NCBI GenBank assembly: GCA_958296115.1
Contig: OY282442.1
Span: 1,683,158 to 1,747,157, forward strand
DNA: 64,000 nt
Source: an uncultured Dehalococcoidia bacterium
GTDB lineage: Bacteria; Chloroflexota; Dehalococcoidia; Lucifugimonadales; CAJWER01
Reading direction: 5' to 3'
How positions within the stretch are numbered: position 1 is the first letter of the stretch; every line of letters starts with the position of its first letter. This document shows positions 8,818-16,449 of this stretch, in pieces. The notes below the pieces were generated by a model. The model had not been told where the DNA came from. It ran no database searches and saw only the letters and a list, made by a program, of their open reading frames with translations. A program made the translations under genes and the position numbers.

Positions 8818-8866
8818 CTCACCCCCTCTCCCTTGAATGGGAGAGGGCTAGGGCGAGGGCGATTCA
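8818..8866. repeat. Intergenic CCCTCTCCC/GGGAGAGGG palindrome
   Basis: CCCTCTCCC (8824-8832) and GGGAGAGGG (8839-8847) form a 9-bp stem with a 6-base loop, followed by GCTAGGGCGAGGGC. It lies between the convergent PhyH and NHL genes, so it could act as a bidirectional terminator. It is one member of a family dispersed through the window. Confidence 0.7.
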
Positions 8867-8878
8867 GAACGCCAGACG

Positions 8879-9874
8879 CTACCTCCGACTGTACACCTGT
8901 ATCCGGTGGCGGTTGCGGTCGGTAACGTACAGGCGGCCCGCGTCGTCCAGGCGCACCGACACCGGCGCCCAGAAGTGCTTCTCCGTGTGGTAAGACTCCT
9001 CGTTCACGTCTCCCTCTAGGAACGCCAGGTCGGGCTCCAGGTCCGACACCGCCCGCGCGTCGCGCTCCTCGACGTTCGCCTCCAGGAAATCGCTCGCCCA
9101 CGGCGACAGCGTAGCCTGGCCCCGCTCTGACGCAACGAAACCGCCGTCCGGGTCGAAGAGCCGAACTCGGCTGTTCCCCCAGTCCGCGACATAGACGTAG
9201 CCCTCGCCGTCCACAGCCACGCCCGAAGGACGCCGAAGCCGCCCAGCGCCGTACACCGCCGCCAGCCCGCCATCAGGCGCGAACCGCTGCACCCGGTCGT
9301 TCCCCCAGTCCGCAACGTACACGTCCCCATCCGGCCCGACGGCGACGCCCCAGGGCAATTCGAGCCGTCCCTCCTCGCTCCCGCGCGACCCGAACCCGCT
9401 GGCGTACTCGCCGCCGCGCGTGAACCTCTGTATCCGGTGGTTGCGGTGGTCGGCGATCCACAGGCGGCCCTCCGCGTCCAGCGCCATACCCGAAGGCCCG
9501 TCCAGCTCGCCCGGCCCCGAGCCCGGCGCTCCCCACTTCCGCAGGAACTGCCCGTCGCCGTCGAACACGCTGACGCGGTTCGTGTACTCGTCGCTCACGT
9601 AGACCAGCCCCTCGCCGTCCACCACCAACGCCGTCGTCCATATGAACTGCCCGTCCCCCTCGCCCACCGACCCGAAAGTCCCGTGGAACCCGCTGTCCAG
9701 GTCCATCATGCATACCTGCACCCCGCGCGTGTCCCCCTCGTGAGACCGCCCCAGCACGTACAGCCGCTCACCCGCTCCAATCCCAACGTCCACGGGATAA
9801 TAGAACCCACGCCCCTCCATGGCCGCCACGCCAAGTGTGAAGGCGTACTCCAACCCAACGCTGTCAGCTTTCAA
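8879..9874 (-). CDS. NHL-repeat beta-propeller protein
   Basis: This 331-residue protein is built of about six NHL-type blades. The recurrent motif is GPSGMALDAEGRLWIADHRN, then GVAVGPDGDVYVADWGNDRV and GVAVDGEGYVYVADWGNSRV, each followed by an RFxxxGG turn. I see no signal peptide, so a cytosolic protein is likely unless the start is misassigned. The ATG overlaps the last codons of the upstream DUF433 gene, next to the scar of a lost toxin gene. The ligand or partner is unknown. Confidence 0.85.
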   Translation of the reverse strand: MKADSVGLEYAFTLGVAAMEGRGFYYPVDVGIGAGERLYVLGRSHEGDTRGVQVCMMDLDSGFHGTFGSVGEGDGQFIWTTALVVDGEGLVYVSDEYTNRVSVFDGDGQFLRKWGAPGSGPGELDGPSGMALDAEGRLWIADHRNHRIQRFTRGGEYASGFGSRGSEEGRLELPWGVAVGPDGDVYVADWGNDRVQRFAPDGGLAAVYGAGRLRRPSGVAVDGEGYVYVADWGNSRVRLFDPDGGFVASERGQATLSPWASDFLEANVEERDARAVSDLEPDLAFLEGDVNEESYHTEKHFWAPVSVRLDDAGRLYVTDRNRHRIQVYSRR

Positions 9875-9912
9875 TGCGAACGACCTCCCCGCGTTTCAGA
9901 AGAGGCAGCCTC
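9864..9912 (-). pseudogene. Scar: last codons of a deleted DUF5615 toxin
   Basis: In the frame shifted relative to the DUF433 gene, this segment reads RLPLLKRGEVVRIES then stop, almost the same as RLPFLKRGEVVRIGVEG at the C-terminus of the intact DUF5615 toxin encoded at 10584-10922. About 30 bases are nearly identical (9873-9902 and 10608-10638). The simplest reading is that a toxin gene once stood after this antitoxin, and a deletion removed all but its tail. Confidence 0.7.
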
Positions 9913-10383
9913 GTAAGCATAAGCCTCCAGAACTTCATTCGACATCTCCAACGCTCTCACCGCCTGTTCACGGCTCACTGTCGGGAAGTGCTCCAAGAAC
10001 ACATCGAGAGAATACCCGTGCGCCAGGTAATCGAACAGGTTCTTCACCACCACACGGGTACCCTTGAACACGGGCATCCCGCTCATAATCTCCGCCCGGC
10101 TATGAACCACGCTGTCCTTGACCGTGATGGTTACCCTTTCTCCCGCTCCCATGATGCCGTCTTGTCCACTCATAGACTCCTCGAGGTCATCCCATTCACG
10201 TTCAATATGCGGCGTGAAATCATACCCTGCGCCGCCGTGCCTAATATCGCACATGTAACGGTCATTGGTATTGGATATTTCAAGGTGAAAACCTCTCTTA
10301 TCCTGTCTCTTACTGAACAACTCCTCAGGGTTTGGAAGCGCGTGCGCCTTGATTCTCAGCCAGATCAGGCCGGACTTCTTCAC
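9871..10383 (-). CDS. DUF433 antitoxin-like protein, toxin partner lost
   Basis: The C-terminal 100 residues are a DUF433 domain, a small helix-turn-helix antitoxin family: VHSRAEIMSGMPVFKGTRV, then NLFDYLAHGYSLDVFLEHFP and the AVRALEMS helix. It closely resembles the intact antitoxin at 10903-11184. The first 70 codons are AT-richer and unmatched in that paralogue. An internal ATG at 10173 with GAGGAG just upstream may be the true start, giving about 100 residues. The last 16 residues derive from the deleted toxin read in another frame. No cognate toxin follows. Confidence 0.7.
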   Translation of the reverse strand: MKKSGLIWLRIKAHALPNPEELFSKRQDKRGFHLEISNTNDRYMCDIRHGGAGYDFTPHIEREWDDLEESMSGQDGIMGAGERVTITVKDSVVHSRAEIMSGMPVFKGTRVVVKNLFDYLAHGYSLDVFLEHFPTVSREQAVRALEMSNEVLEAYAYEAASSETRGGRSH

Positions 10384-10583
10384 CAGCAGAATATGCCGTC
10401 CTTCTTGAATCTACCTGGATTTATAGTAAGCCACCAAACGGGCTCCCTAGCATTTATGTTCGCGAATGACGTGTTGGAGCGCGTCAACGAGTCATGCCCC
10501 AGATGCGCGTTGACCAATCTCATTGCAGAGGTCTTATTCATAATCATCCCTCTATCACCTGCGCGGACAAGCGCGGCATACCT

Positions 10584-10922
10584 TCATCCATAGCCAGACC
10601 CCTCAACGCCAATGCGAACGACCTCCCCGCGTTTCAGAAAGGGCAGCCGGTCCAGCAGCTCCGGAACCAGCGGCGCCAGGTCCTCAACACGATTCGTTCT
10701 GGCCGCAAGAATCACCACCGCGACGTCCTCCTCGCTGATATTCTGCTGGTGCGGGATATGCTGATCTACCGTAATCAGCGCGTCGAACTCATCCCGCGCA
10801 AGCGCCAGGAGCTCGCCGTTGCTCTTGCCGTCCCATCCCCGATACCTGGCTGTCCAGACCTCATGCTTGGCCAAGTAGTGACGCAACGGCCACGGGGTTC
10901 CCTCATCGAACAGCAGTTTCAC
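10584..10922 (-). CDS. DUF5615 PIN-like toxin
   Basis: This protein of about 112 residues starts at GTG 10922 with VKLLFDEGTPWPLRHYL, the DUF5615 opening whose Asp belongs to the predicted PIN-like active site. DALITVDQHIPHQQN carries a second conserved acidic site. DUF5615 proteins are usually encoded directly after a DUF433 antitoxin, as here with a 20-base overlap. The likely role is an RNase toxin restrained by its neighbour. A longer in-frame start (10958) would add 12 basic residues and lies well inside the antitoxin gene, so it is less likely. Confidence 0.8.
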   Translation of the reverse strand: MKLLFDEGTPWPLRHYLAKHEVWTARYRGWDGKSNGELLALARDEFDALITVDQHIPHQQNISEEDVAVVILAARTNRVEDLAPLVPELLDRLPFLKRGEVVRIGVEGSGYG

Positions 10923-11184
10923 AAGCGTAGTCCTCCAGAGCCTTCTTCGCCATCTCAAGCGCCCTCACCGCCCGGTCTTGGTCCATAGAAGGAAAATGCT
11001 CGAGGAACACACCCAGCGGATGCCCATGCGCCAGGTAGTCGAACAGGTTCTTCACCGGCACGCGGGTCCCCTTGAACACCGGCATACCCCCCATCGTGTC
11101 CGCCCGGCTGTGAACGACGCTGTCGGTGACCGTGATGGTTACCCTCTCTTCCGTCTGCGCTGTCTTCTCAATCGTCTGCGCCAT
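10903..11184 (-). CDS. DUF433 antitoxin
   Basis: This 93-residue protein has SVVHSRADTMGGMPVFKGTR followed by VPVKNLFDYLAHG and FLEHFPSMDQDRAVRALEMA, the complete DUF433 domain. Its 3' end overlaps the DUF5615 toxin start, the standard arrangement of this toxin-antitoxin type. Its chosen ATG overlaps the end of the upstream DUF4268 gene by 17 bases; an ATG at 11232 is an alternative. It should bind the toxin and probably autoregulate. Confidence 0.8.
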   Translation of the reverse strand: MAQTIEKTAQTEERVTITVTDSVVHSRADTMGGMPVFKGTRVPVKNLFDYLAHGHPLGVFLEHFPSMDQDRAVRALEMAKKALEDYACETAVR

Positions 11185-12148
11185 CACGCGCCTCCTTATG
11201 GTTACTCCTCCATTCTTCCAGCCTTGGGCCAAGTACCTGCTTGACCCTCAGAAGCCTATCTATCATCCATTCCTGGATATCCTCCAGCGTATCAGCGTCG
11301 TCGTGGATGCTCCCGGGACGCTCAGCCGCTATGGCCGAGCCGCGAGCGTGCTTTTCCTTCCACACTAGGGGCTCCCCGAACTCGGTCTCGATAGCGGATT
11401 TCTGGTCCATCAACCAGCCGAACAAACCTTCGTTACCCTGGTCAATGAAAATTTCAGCCCAAGCCTTTCCCTTTGACTGGAAACTGGCGGTGTAACAAAC
11501 AGTCTGCTCCAATAGGGGACACCAGCTTCTGCCATCTGCGATGCGGTTTTGCGTGAATCCGTGCTCCTCACGGATCTTGTCCGTGAGTTTTTGGAAGAAT
11601 ATCCTATAGCGTTCTGTATTGCCCTTACGGCTCCCCGCGGCCCTTTCCTTGCTGACTCTCGCCTTGTGCCATGGGGCGGGAGCGATTAGAACATCGAAGT
11701 GAGGAGCCGGAGGAGAATCTCCGATCTTCAGAAGCTCGACCACCACGCCGTAGAATTCGGTGTCCTCCCCCGTGCGGCTGTTGAGCCAATGCAGGGATCG
11801 GATATGCTCGACGTTGAACTCCTTCGCTATCCAGACCACCGCCACGTTGCCGTCATAATTGCCTGCATAGGTCAGCAGCTGCCCGAGATGGGTATGATCC
11901 GTGTCTTCCAGCTGGTTCTCGATGACCACCCGACGGCCGTTCGTGTCTCGCGCCAGAATGTCCAGCGAGTAGCCGCCGACAGGCGCCTCCTGCGCTTCCA
12001 CCTCGAGCCTAATCCCCAAGGCATCCCCAAGTACCGATATATTCTCCTTCTCCGCCAGCCACGGCGTGAAATTCCCCGCCTCGTTGGGCCAGACGCCGCG
12101 CAGGTCCTCGACCCGCTCTATCCTCGCCAAGTCCCTCATCGCCGCCAT
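11168..12148 (-). CDS. DUF4268 protein, PD-(D/E)XK nuclease-like (copy 1)
   Basis: This 326-residue protein has an N-terminal restriction-endonuclease-like domain: YSLDILARDTNGRRVVIENQ supplies the Asp and the E-x-Q/K-type active-site pattern, followed by LEDTDHTHLGQLLTYAG. The C-terminal half is the DUF4268 domain. DUF4268 genes are often found among restriction and mobile-element genes, but the cellular function is not settled. It is the most diverged of three tandem copies; all share the same upstream segment, AGGAGGTACGGCAATGG. The DUF433/DUF5615 pair follows with overlap. Confidence 0.8.
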   Translation of the reverse strand: MAAMRDLARIERVEDLRGVWPNEAGNFTPWLAEKENISVLGDALGIRLEVEAQEAPVGGYSLDILARDTNGRRVVIENQLEDTDHTHLGQLLTYAGNYDGNVAVVWIAKEFNVEHIRSLHWLNSRTGEDTEFYGVVVELLKIGDSPPAPHFDVLIAPAPWHKARVSKERAAGSRKGNTERYRIFFQKLTDKIREEHGFTQNRIADGRSWCPLLEQTVCYTASFQSKGKAWAEIFIDQGNEGLFGWLMDQKSAIETEFGEPLVWKEKHARGSAIAAERPGSIHDDADTLEDIQEWMIDRLLRVKQVLGPRLEEWRSNHKEARDGADD

Positions 12149-12169
12149 TGCCGTACCTCCTACTCCAAT

Positions 12170-13117
12170 CTACTCCTTAAACTCCGCCAGCCTCGGCCCG
12201 AACACCCGCTTGAACGCCAGGAACCGCTCGACCATCCAGTCCTGGATCTCCGCCAGCGTCTCCTCATCGTCCTTAATGCTTCCCTGGCGCGCTGCTCTTA
12301 TGCGTGATGCATTCCTGTCGTCCAAGCGCTGCCAGTCGAGCTCTCCGAGCTCGGATTCAACAGCAGTCTTATCTTCCTTCAACCTGTCGAACAGGCGCTT
12401 ATTCCAATCCTTATCCTTATCAATATAGATTTCCACTCTGGCCATCCCTTCTCCAGTGAACCCGGCGCCATACAGAACGTAACTATGTCCCGATCGAAAG
12501 TCGAAATAGTTTTCTGTCCCCACCTTGCTTGCGTTCTTGAATCTATGCTTCTCCGTCATAGTGTCCACGAGCCTCTGGAAGAACTTGCGGTATCTCTCAC
12601 CCCGTTCCGACACACCGACCCCAGACCGCATGGTCTGCTTGTGCCATTCGTTGGGAGTAACCACGAGCTTGAAGTTCACCGCTGGAGGAGAATCGCCGAT
12701 CTTCAGGAGCTCGACCTCCACGCCAAAGAACTCGGAGTCCTCCCCCGTGCGGCGGTTGAGCAGGTCCAGGGCGTCCCTGTGCTCGTCTTCGAACTCCTTT
12801 GCGATCCAGACTATTACGTTGGCGTCGAACCCTGCCGCGTAGGTCAGCAGCTGGCCGAGATGAGAATGGTCCGTGTCTTCCAGCTGGTTCTCGATGACCA
12901 CCGGACGGTCTCTACCCGGATCCCTCGCCAAGATGTCCAGCGAATATCTGTTGCCTACCCGAGCCTCCTGGGCCGTCACCTCCAGGTCCATCCCCAGGGC
13001 TTTACCAAGCAGCTCGATGTTATCCGCCAGCCAAGGCGTGAAGTCCTCCGCCTCGTTCTGCCAGACCTCCCTGAGGTCAACCTGCTCGATATTCGCAAGC
13101 TCTGTCTTCGCCGCCAT
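12170..13117 (-). CDS. DUF4268 protein, PD-(D/E)XK nuclease-like (copy 2)
   Basis: This 315-residue protein has the same two-domain plan as copy 1. YSLDILARDPGRDRPVVIEN and QLEDTDHSHLGQLLTYAAGF form the nuclease-like core, and the DUF4268 half starts near residue 155 (RGERYRKFFQRLVDTMTEKH). Its C-terminal half is much closer to truncated copy 3 than to copy 1, which implies a recent duplication. The strong ribosome site AGGAGG lies 8 bases before the ATG. The 22-base gap to copy 1 matches the gap between copies 3 and 2, a clean tandem duplication. Confidence 0.8.
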   Translation of the reverse strand: MAAKTELANIEQVDLREVWQNEAEDFTPWLADNIELLGKALGMDLEVTAQEARVGNRYSLDILARDPGRDRPVVIENQLEDTDHSHLGQLLTYAAGFDANVIVWIAKEFEDEHRDALDLLNRRTGEDSEFFGVEVELLKIGDSPPAVNFKLVVTPNEWHKQTMRSGVGVSERGERYRKFFQRLVDTMTEKHRFKNASKVGTENYFDFRSGHSYVLYGAGFTGEGMARVEIYIDKDKDWNKRLFDRLKEDKTAVESELGELDWQRLDDRNASRIRAARQGSIKDDEETLAEIQDWMVERFLAFKRVFGPRLAEFKE

Positions 13118-13138
13118 TGCCGTACCTCCTACTCCAAT

Positions 13139-13624
13139 CTACTCCTTAAACTTCACCAGCCTCGGATCGAACACCTGCTTGAACGCCAGGAGTTGCTCGA
13201 CCATCCAGCCCCGAATCTCCGCCAGCGTCTCCTCATCGTCATAAATGCTACCCTGGCGCGCTGCTCTTATGCGTGATGCCTTCTTGTCGTCCAAGCGCTG
13301 CCAGTCGAGTTCTCCGAGGTCGGATTCAATAGCAGCCTTACCTTCCTCCAACCTGTCGAACAGGCGCTTATTCCGATCCTTATCCTTGCTACAAAAATAG
13401 ATTTCCACTCTGGCCATCCCTTCTCCAGTGAACCCGGCGCCATACAGAACATTTCCATGTCCCGATGAAAAGTCGAAATAGTTTTTTGGCTGCGCCTTGC
13501 TTGCGTTCGTGAATCTATGCTTCTCCCTCATAGTGTCCACGAGCCTCTGGAAGAACTTGCGATATCTCTCATTCCGTTCCGACACACCGATGGGAGCGCC
13601 CACGAGCTCTGTCTTCGTCGCCAT
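13139..13624 (-). CDS. Truncated DUF4268 protein without nuclease domain (copy 3)
   Basis: This 161-residue protein keeps the ribosome site, the first seven residues (MATKTEL) and the whole C-terminal DUF4268 half (ERNERYRKFFQRLVDTMREKH onward), but lacks about 145 residues that contain the nuclease-like core of copy 2. The reading frame is preserved across the deletion, so a stable binding-only protein could be made. It starts 11 bases after the DUF1800 stop. Retention of the frame suggests, but does not prove, selection for a regulatory or immunity role. Confidence 0.75.
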   Translation of the reverse strand: MATKTELVGAPIGVSERNERYRKFFQRLVDTMREKHRFTNASKAQPKNYFDFSSGHGNVLYGAGFTGEGMARVEIYFCSKDKDRNKRLFDRLEEGKAAIESDLGELDWQRLDDKKASRIRAARQGSIYDDEETLAEIRGWMVEQLLAFKQVFDPRLVKFKE

Positions 13625-13635
13625 TGCCGTACCTC

Positions 13636-15045
13636 CTACTCTCGCTGAAAATCTGGGGTCGCGGCCGCCATCTCCAGCAGCCCCGCCAGCCCCTCCTCCC
13701 CGCCTGGCCCCGACGCCTCCAACCCCGTTGCGAACTCCACCAGCGCCGCCCGCGTGCCCTCCGACACCGAAATCGCCCCCATCTCGTCCAGGCACCGCTG
13801 CACCAGCCCTTCGGGGCCGCCGTCGCCCTCCGCCATCCTCGCCATCATCCCCCGCACGCCGGGGCTGTCCGCGTTGCCGAGGCGCTCCGCGGCGTAGTTG
13901 ACGCGCTCGACCGCCGTGCCCGTGTCTATCCACTCCGTCCCCTGATGCCAGCCCTCTACGCTCGGCGGGTTGATGAGCGTCTGCCCCATGAACGACATCG
14001 GCCCGATATTCGCGTTCATGACGAGGCTTGGCCCTTTGCACTCTTCCGTGAGGCGCAGCGCTCCCGCCACCAGCTCGGCAGGCCCCTTCACCTTCCTGTA
14101 CCGGACCCCATCCGACTTGAAGAAGTCGGACTTGAACAGCGTCCGCAGCATCTCGCCGATGTTGTAGTCATGCTCGAAGTACGCCTCCACCAGCAGCTCG
14201 ATTGCCTGCGGGTCCGCCGGCGCTTCGTAATGCCACTGCGGAACAGGCGGCTCGTCCGCGACGAAGAAGTGGTACAGATGCCGAGCCAGGAACCGCGCCG
14301 TCGCCGGCTGCCTGCATATCACGTCCACCACGTCCTCGCCCCCGAAGCGCCCGCGATGCCCTAGGAACTCCTTCTCGCCGTCGTCGTGGTCCTCCGCCCT
14401 GTACTCGAACCAGTACGCCAGCCTGCCGTAGGGCCAGAGCGAGTCCCGCTCCGCCCGCAGCGTCATGTACTCCGTATTGGCGACCGTCCACCCCGTGAAC
14501 GCCCGCGCCGCCTCCTTCACGTCCTCCTCCGTGTAGTTGCCTACGCCCATCGAGAAGAGCTCCAGCAGCTCGCGCCCGTAGTTCTCGTTGACGGCGCCCG
14601 CGTGGTTGTCCTCGTTGTCCAGCCACATGATCATCGCCGGGTCTCTCGACAGGGCGGCCAGCAGGTCGCGGAAGCTGCCCATGCCCAGCCTCCTGAACAT
14701 GGCGAGCTGGTTCATCAGAATCTTGCCCTGCGTTACCTTCGGATAGCCCGTTGCGAAGACCGAGTGCCAGAAGAGCGACATCTTCTCCTGCAACGGCCCC
14801 CGCGTGTTCACCATGCGGTAGAGCCAGTACGCAGCCGCCCCCGTCGTCCCCATCCCGCCCTGCTGGTCGGGGTGATACCGGTACAGCAGCTCGTCGTCTA
14901 TCCCCTCCTGGCTGTCCGCGGCGACCAGCTCGTCCACCGTCGCGTCGTACCCCGCGTGCGCGCGCGCCTCCAGCTCCACCAGCCCCGCGCCGAACCCGGC
15001 CCGCCGCATCAAGTGCCCCATCAGCTCCACGTCCTTACCTATCAT
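13636..15045 (-). CDS. DUF1800 family protein
   Basis: This is a protein of about 469 residues of the DUF1800 family. Recognisable segments are LLRRAGFG-type HLMRRAGFGAG near the N-terminus, LQEKMSLFWHSVFATG, RDPAMIMWLDNEDNHAG, NENYGRELLELFSMG and YTEEDVKEAARAFTGW. The family is usually encoded next to a DUF1501 (sulfatase-like) gene in Planctomycetes and Chloroflexota, but no such partner is present. No convincing signal peptide is seen from ATG 15045; a start at 15105 adds 20 residues. Function is unknown. Confidence 0.85.
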   Translation of the reverse strand: MIGKDVELMGHLMRRAGFGAGLVELEARAHAGYDATVDELVAADSQEGIDDELLYRYHPDQQGGMGTTGAAAYWLYRMVNTRGPLQEKMSLFWHSVFATGYPKVTQGKILMNQLAMFRRLGMGSFRDLLAALSRDPAMIMWLDNEDNHAGAVNENYGRELLELFSMGVGNYTEEDVKEAARAFTGWTVANTEYMTLRAERDSLWPYGRLAYWFEYRAEDHDDGEKEFLGHRGRFGGEDVVDVICRQPATARFLARHLYHFFVADEPPVPQWHYEAPADPQAIELLVEAYFEHDYNIGEMLRTLFKSDFFKSDGVRYRKVKGPAELVAGALRLTEECKGPSLVMNANIGPMSFMGQTLINPPSVEGWHQGTEWIDTGTAVERVNYAAERLGNADSPGVRGMMARMAEGDGGPEGLVQRCLDEMGAISVSEGTRAALVEFATGLEASGPGGEEGLAGLLEMAAATPDFQRE

Positions 15046-15109
15046 GGCAGCGCCCCCTTCCCAGCATTCCCCGCCATGATACCGACGCCTACCCGATGCG
15101 GTCAATCTC

Positions 15110-15207
15110 GTCCCCGGCCTATCCCCTCTCCCTCGACGGGAGAGGGCTGGGGTGAGAGTAACTCAACACGCCCCCCATCATCCTGGGACCGCAGGCGTCC
15201 CGCCTGC
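15110..15207. repeat. Two palindromic repeats between DUF1800 and thrC
   Basis: CCCTCTCCC (15123-15131) pairs with GGGAGAGGG (15137-15145), and GCAGGCG/CGCCTGC (15191-15207) forms a second, unrelated palindrome. Both recur elsewhere in the window. They separate the thrC stop from the DUF1800 start on the same strand. Confidence 0.65.
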
Positions 15208-15221
15208 TCTCCGAGCAGGCC

Positions 15222-16391
15222 CTACGTTAGCGCGTCGAGATACTTCAGCCCTGATCCGGTATTCAGGAGTATCACCCTCTCGCTCGGCGAGACCTCGTTG
15301 GCTTCGAGCAGCTTCGTTAGCGCGGCGGCTGTCGCCGCGCCCTCCGGGCATACGAATATGCCTTCGAGGGCGGTAACCTTGGGGACCCAGCGCAGGATCT
15401 CTTCGTCGGTCACCGTTACCGCGCCGCCGTTGCTTTCACGTAGGGCCCTGAGCATCAGGTAGTCGCCTATTGCGGATGGGACTCTCATGCCCGCGGCGAT
15501 TGTGCGGGCGTTCCGCCAAGGCTCGGCGAACTCGGCTCCGTCGTGGAAGGCGCGGACTATTGGGGCGCAATTCTCGGCCTGCGCGGAGTACAGCCTGGGG
15601 CGTTTTCCGTCGGTCCAGCCGAGCTGCTCGAGCTCCTCGAATGCCTTCCAGAAACCGACGATGCCGGTGCCGCCGCCCGTGGGGTATATGATGGCGTCCG
15701 GCAGCGTCCAACCCATCTGCTCCGCGAGCTCGTAGCCCATGGTCTTCTTGCCCTCTACGCGGTACGGCTCCTGGAGGGTGGATACGTCGAACAGGCCGTG
15801 TTGGGCGGCCCGCTCTCGTGAGATTGCGCCGGCGTCGGATATGAGTCCGTCCACCAGGGTGAGATTGGCGCCCGCGGCTGCGACCTCGACGCGGTTGGCT
15901 TCGGGGGCGTCCTTGGGCATGAACACGTGGGCCTCTAGTCCGGCCCTGGCGGCGTAGGCCGCGAGCGCTCCGCCGGCGTTGCCGGCGGAGGGCATCGCGA
16001 GCCTGGCTATGCCGAGCTCCTTCGCCTTCGAGACGGCTGCCGAAAGGCCGCGGGCCTTGAAGCTCGCTGTCGGGTTCACGCCCTCGTCCTTGATGAACAG
16101 GTTCGCGACGCCGAGCTCGCGCCCCAGCCGATCGGCCCGGAACAGCGGCGTGAAGCCCTCGCCGAGCGTTACGACGTTCGACTCGTCGCGGACGGGCATG
16201 ACCTCGAAGTAGCGCCACATGTTCGGCGGACGGCCCGCCAGGCTGGAGCGGTCGAGGCTTCGGCGCGCGGCGTCCAGGTCGTAGCGGGGGTATAGGACCT
16301 TGCCGCATTCGGGGCATGTCCTGATGGGCCGGTCAGCCGAATAACGGCGCCCGCAGTAGGTGCATTCGAGATCGACGAGGCAGCTCTTCAT
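15222..16391 (-). CDS. thrC: Threonine synthase (first paralogue)
   Basis: This 389-residue PLP enzyme converts O-phosphohomoserine to threonine. It carries an N-terminal zinc ribbon with Cys 10, 13, 26 and 29 (ECTYCGRR ... RTCPECG). The PLP lysine is in NPTASFKARGLS (Lys 112), and the phosphate loop is PTGGGTGIVGFW. The ATG at 16391 is preferred because the zinc ribbon begins right after it. Divergent from the GSA-type aminotransferase, with a 58-base shared promoter region. A second threonine synthase is encoded at 62286-63512, so one of them may serve another PLP reaction. Confidence 0.85.
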   Translation of the reverse strand: MKSCLVDLECTYCGRRYSADRPIRTCPECGKVLYPRYDLDAARRSLDRSSLAGRPPNMWRYFEVMPVRDESNVVTLGEGFTPLFRADRLGRELGVANLFIKDEGVNPTASFKARGLSAAVSKAKELGIARLAMPSAGNAGGALAAYAARAGLEAHVFMPKDAPEANRVEVAAAGANLTLVDGLISDAGAISRERAAQHGLFDVSTLQEPYRVEGKKTMGYELAEQMGWTLPDAIIYPTGGGTGIVGFWKAFEELEQLGWTDGKRPRLYSAQAENCAPIVRAFHDGAEFAEPWRNARTIAAGMRVPSAIGDYLMLRALRESNGGAVTVTDEEILRWVPKVTALEGIFVCPEGAATAAALTKLLEANEVSPSERVILLNTGSGLKYLDALT

Positions 16392-16418
16392 TGCATGTTG
16401 GCCTTGAGGGTCTATAAT
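16391..16418 (+). promoter_or_regulatory. Sigma70-type promoter candidate
   Basis: TTGCAT (16391-16396), a 16-base spacer and TATAAT (16413-16418) lie 31 bases upstream of the aminotransferase ATG. This fits a housekeeping -35/-10 promoter driving the plus strand. Confidence 0.55.
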
Positions 16419-16449
16419 GGGTTGGCCGCAAGATTGTAGAGGAGCGCCA

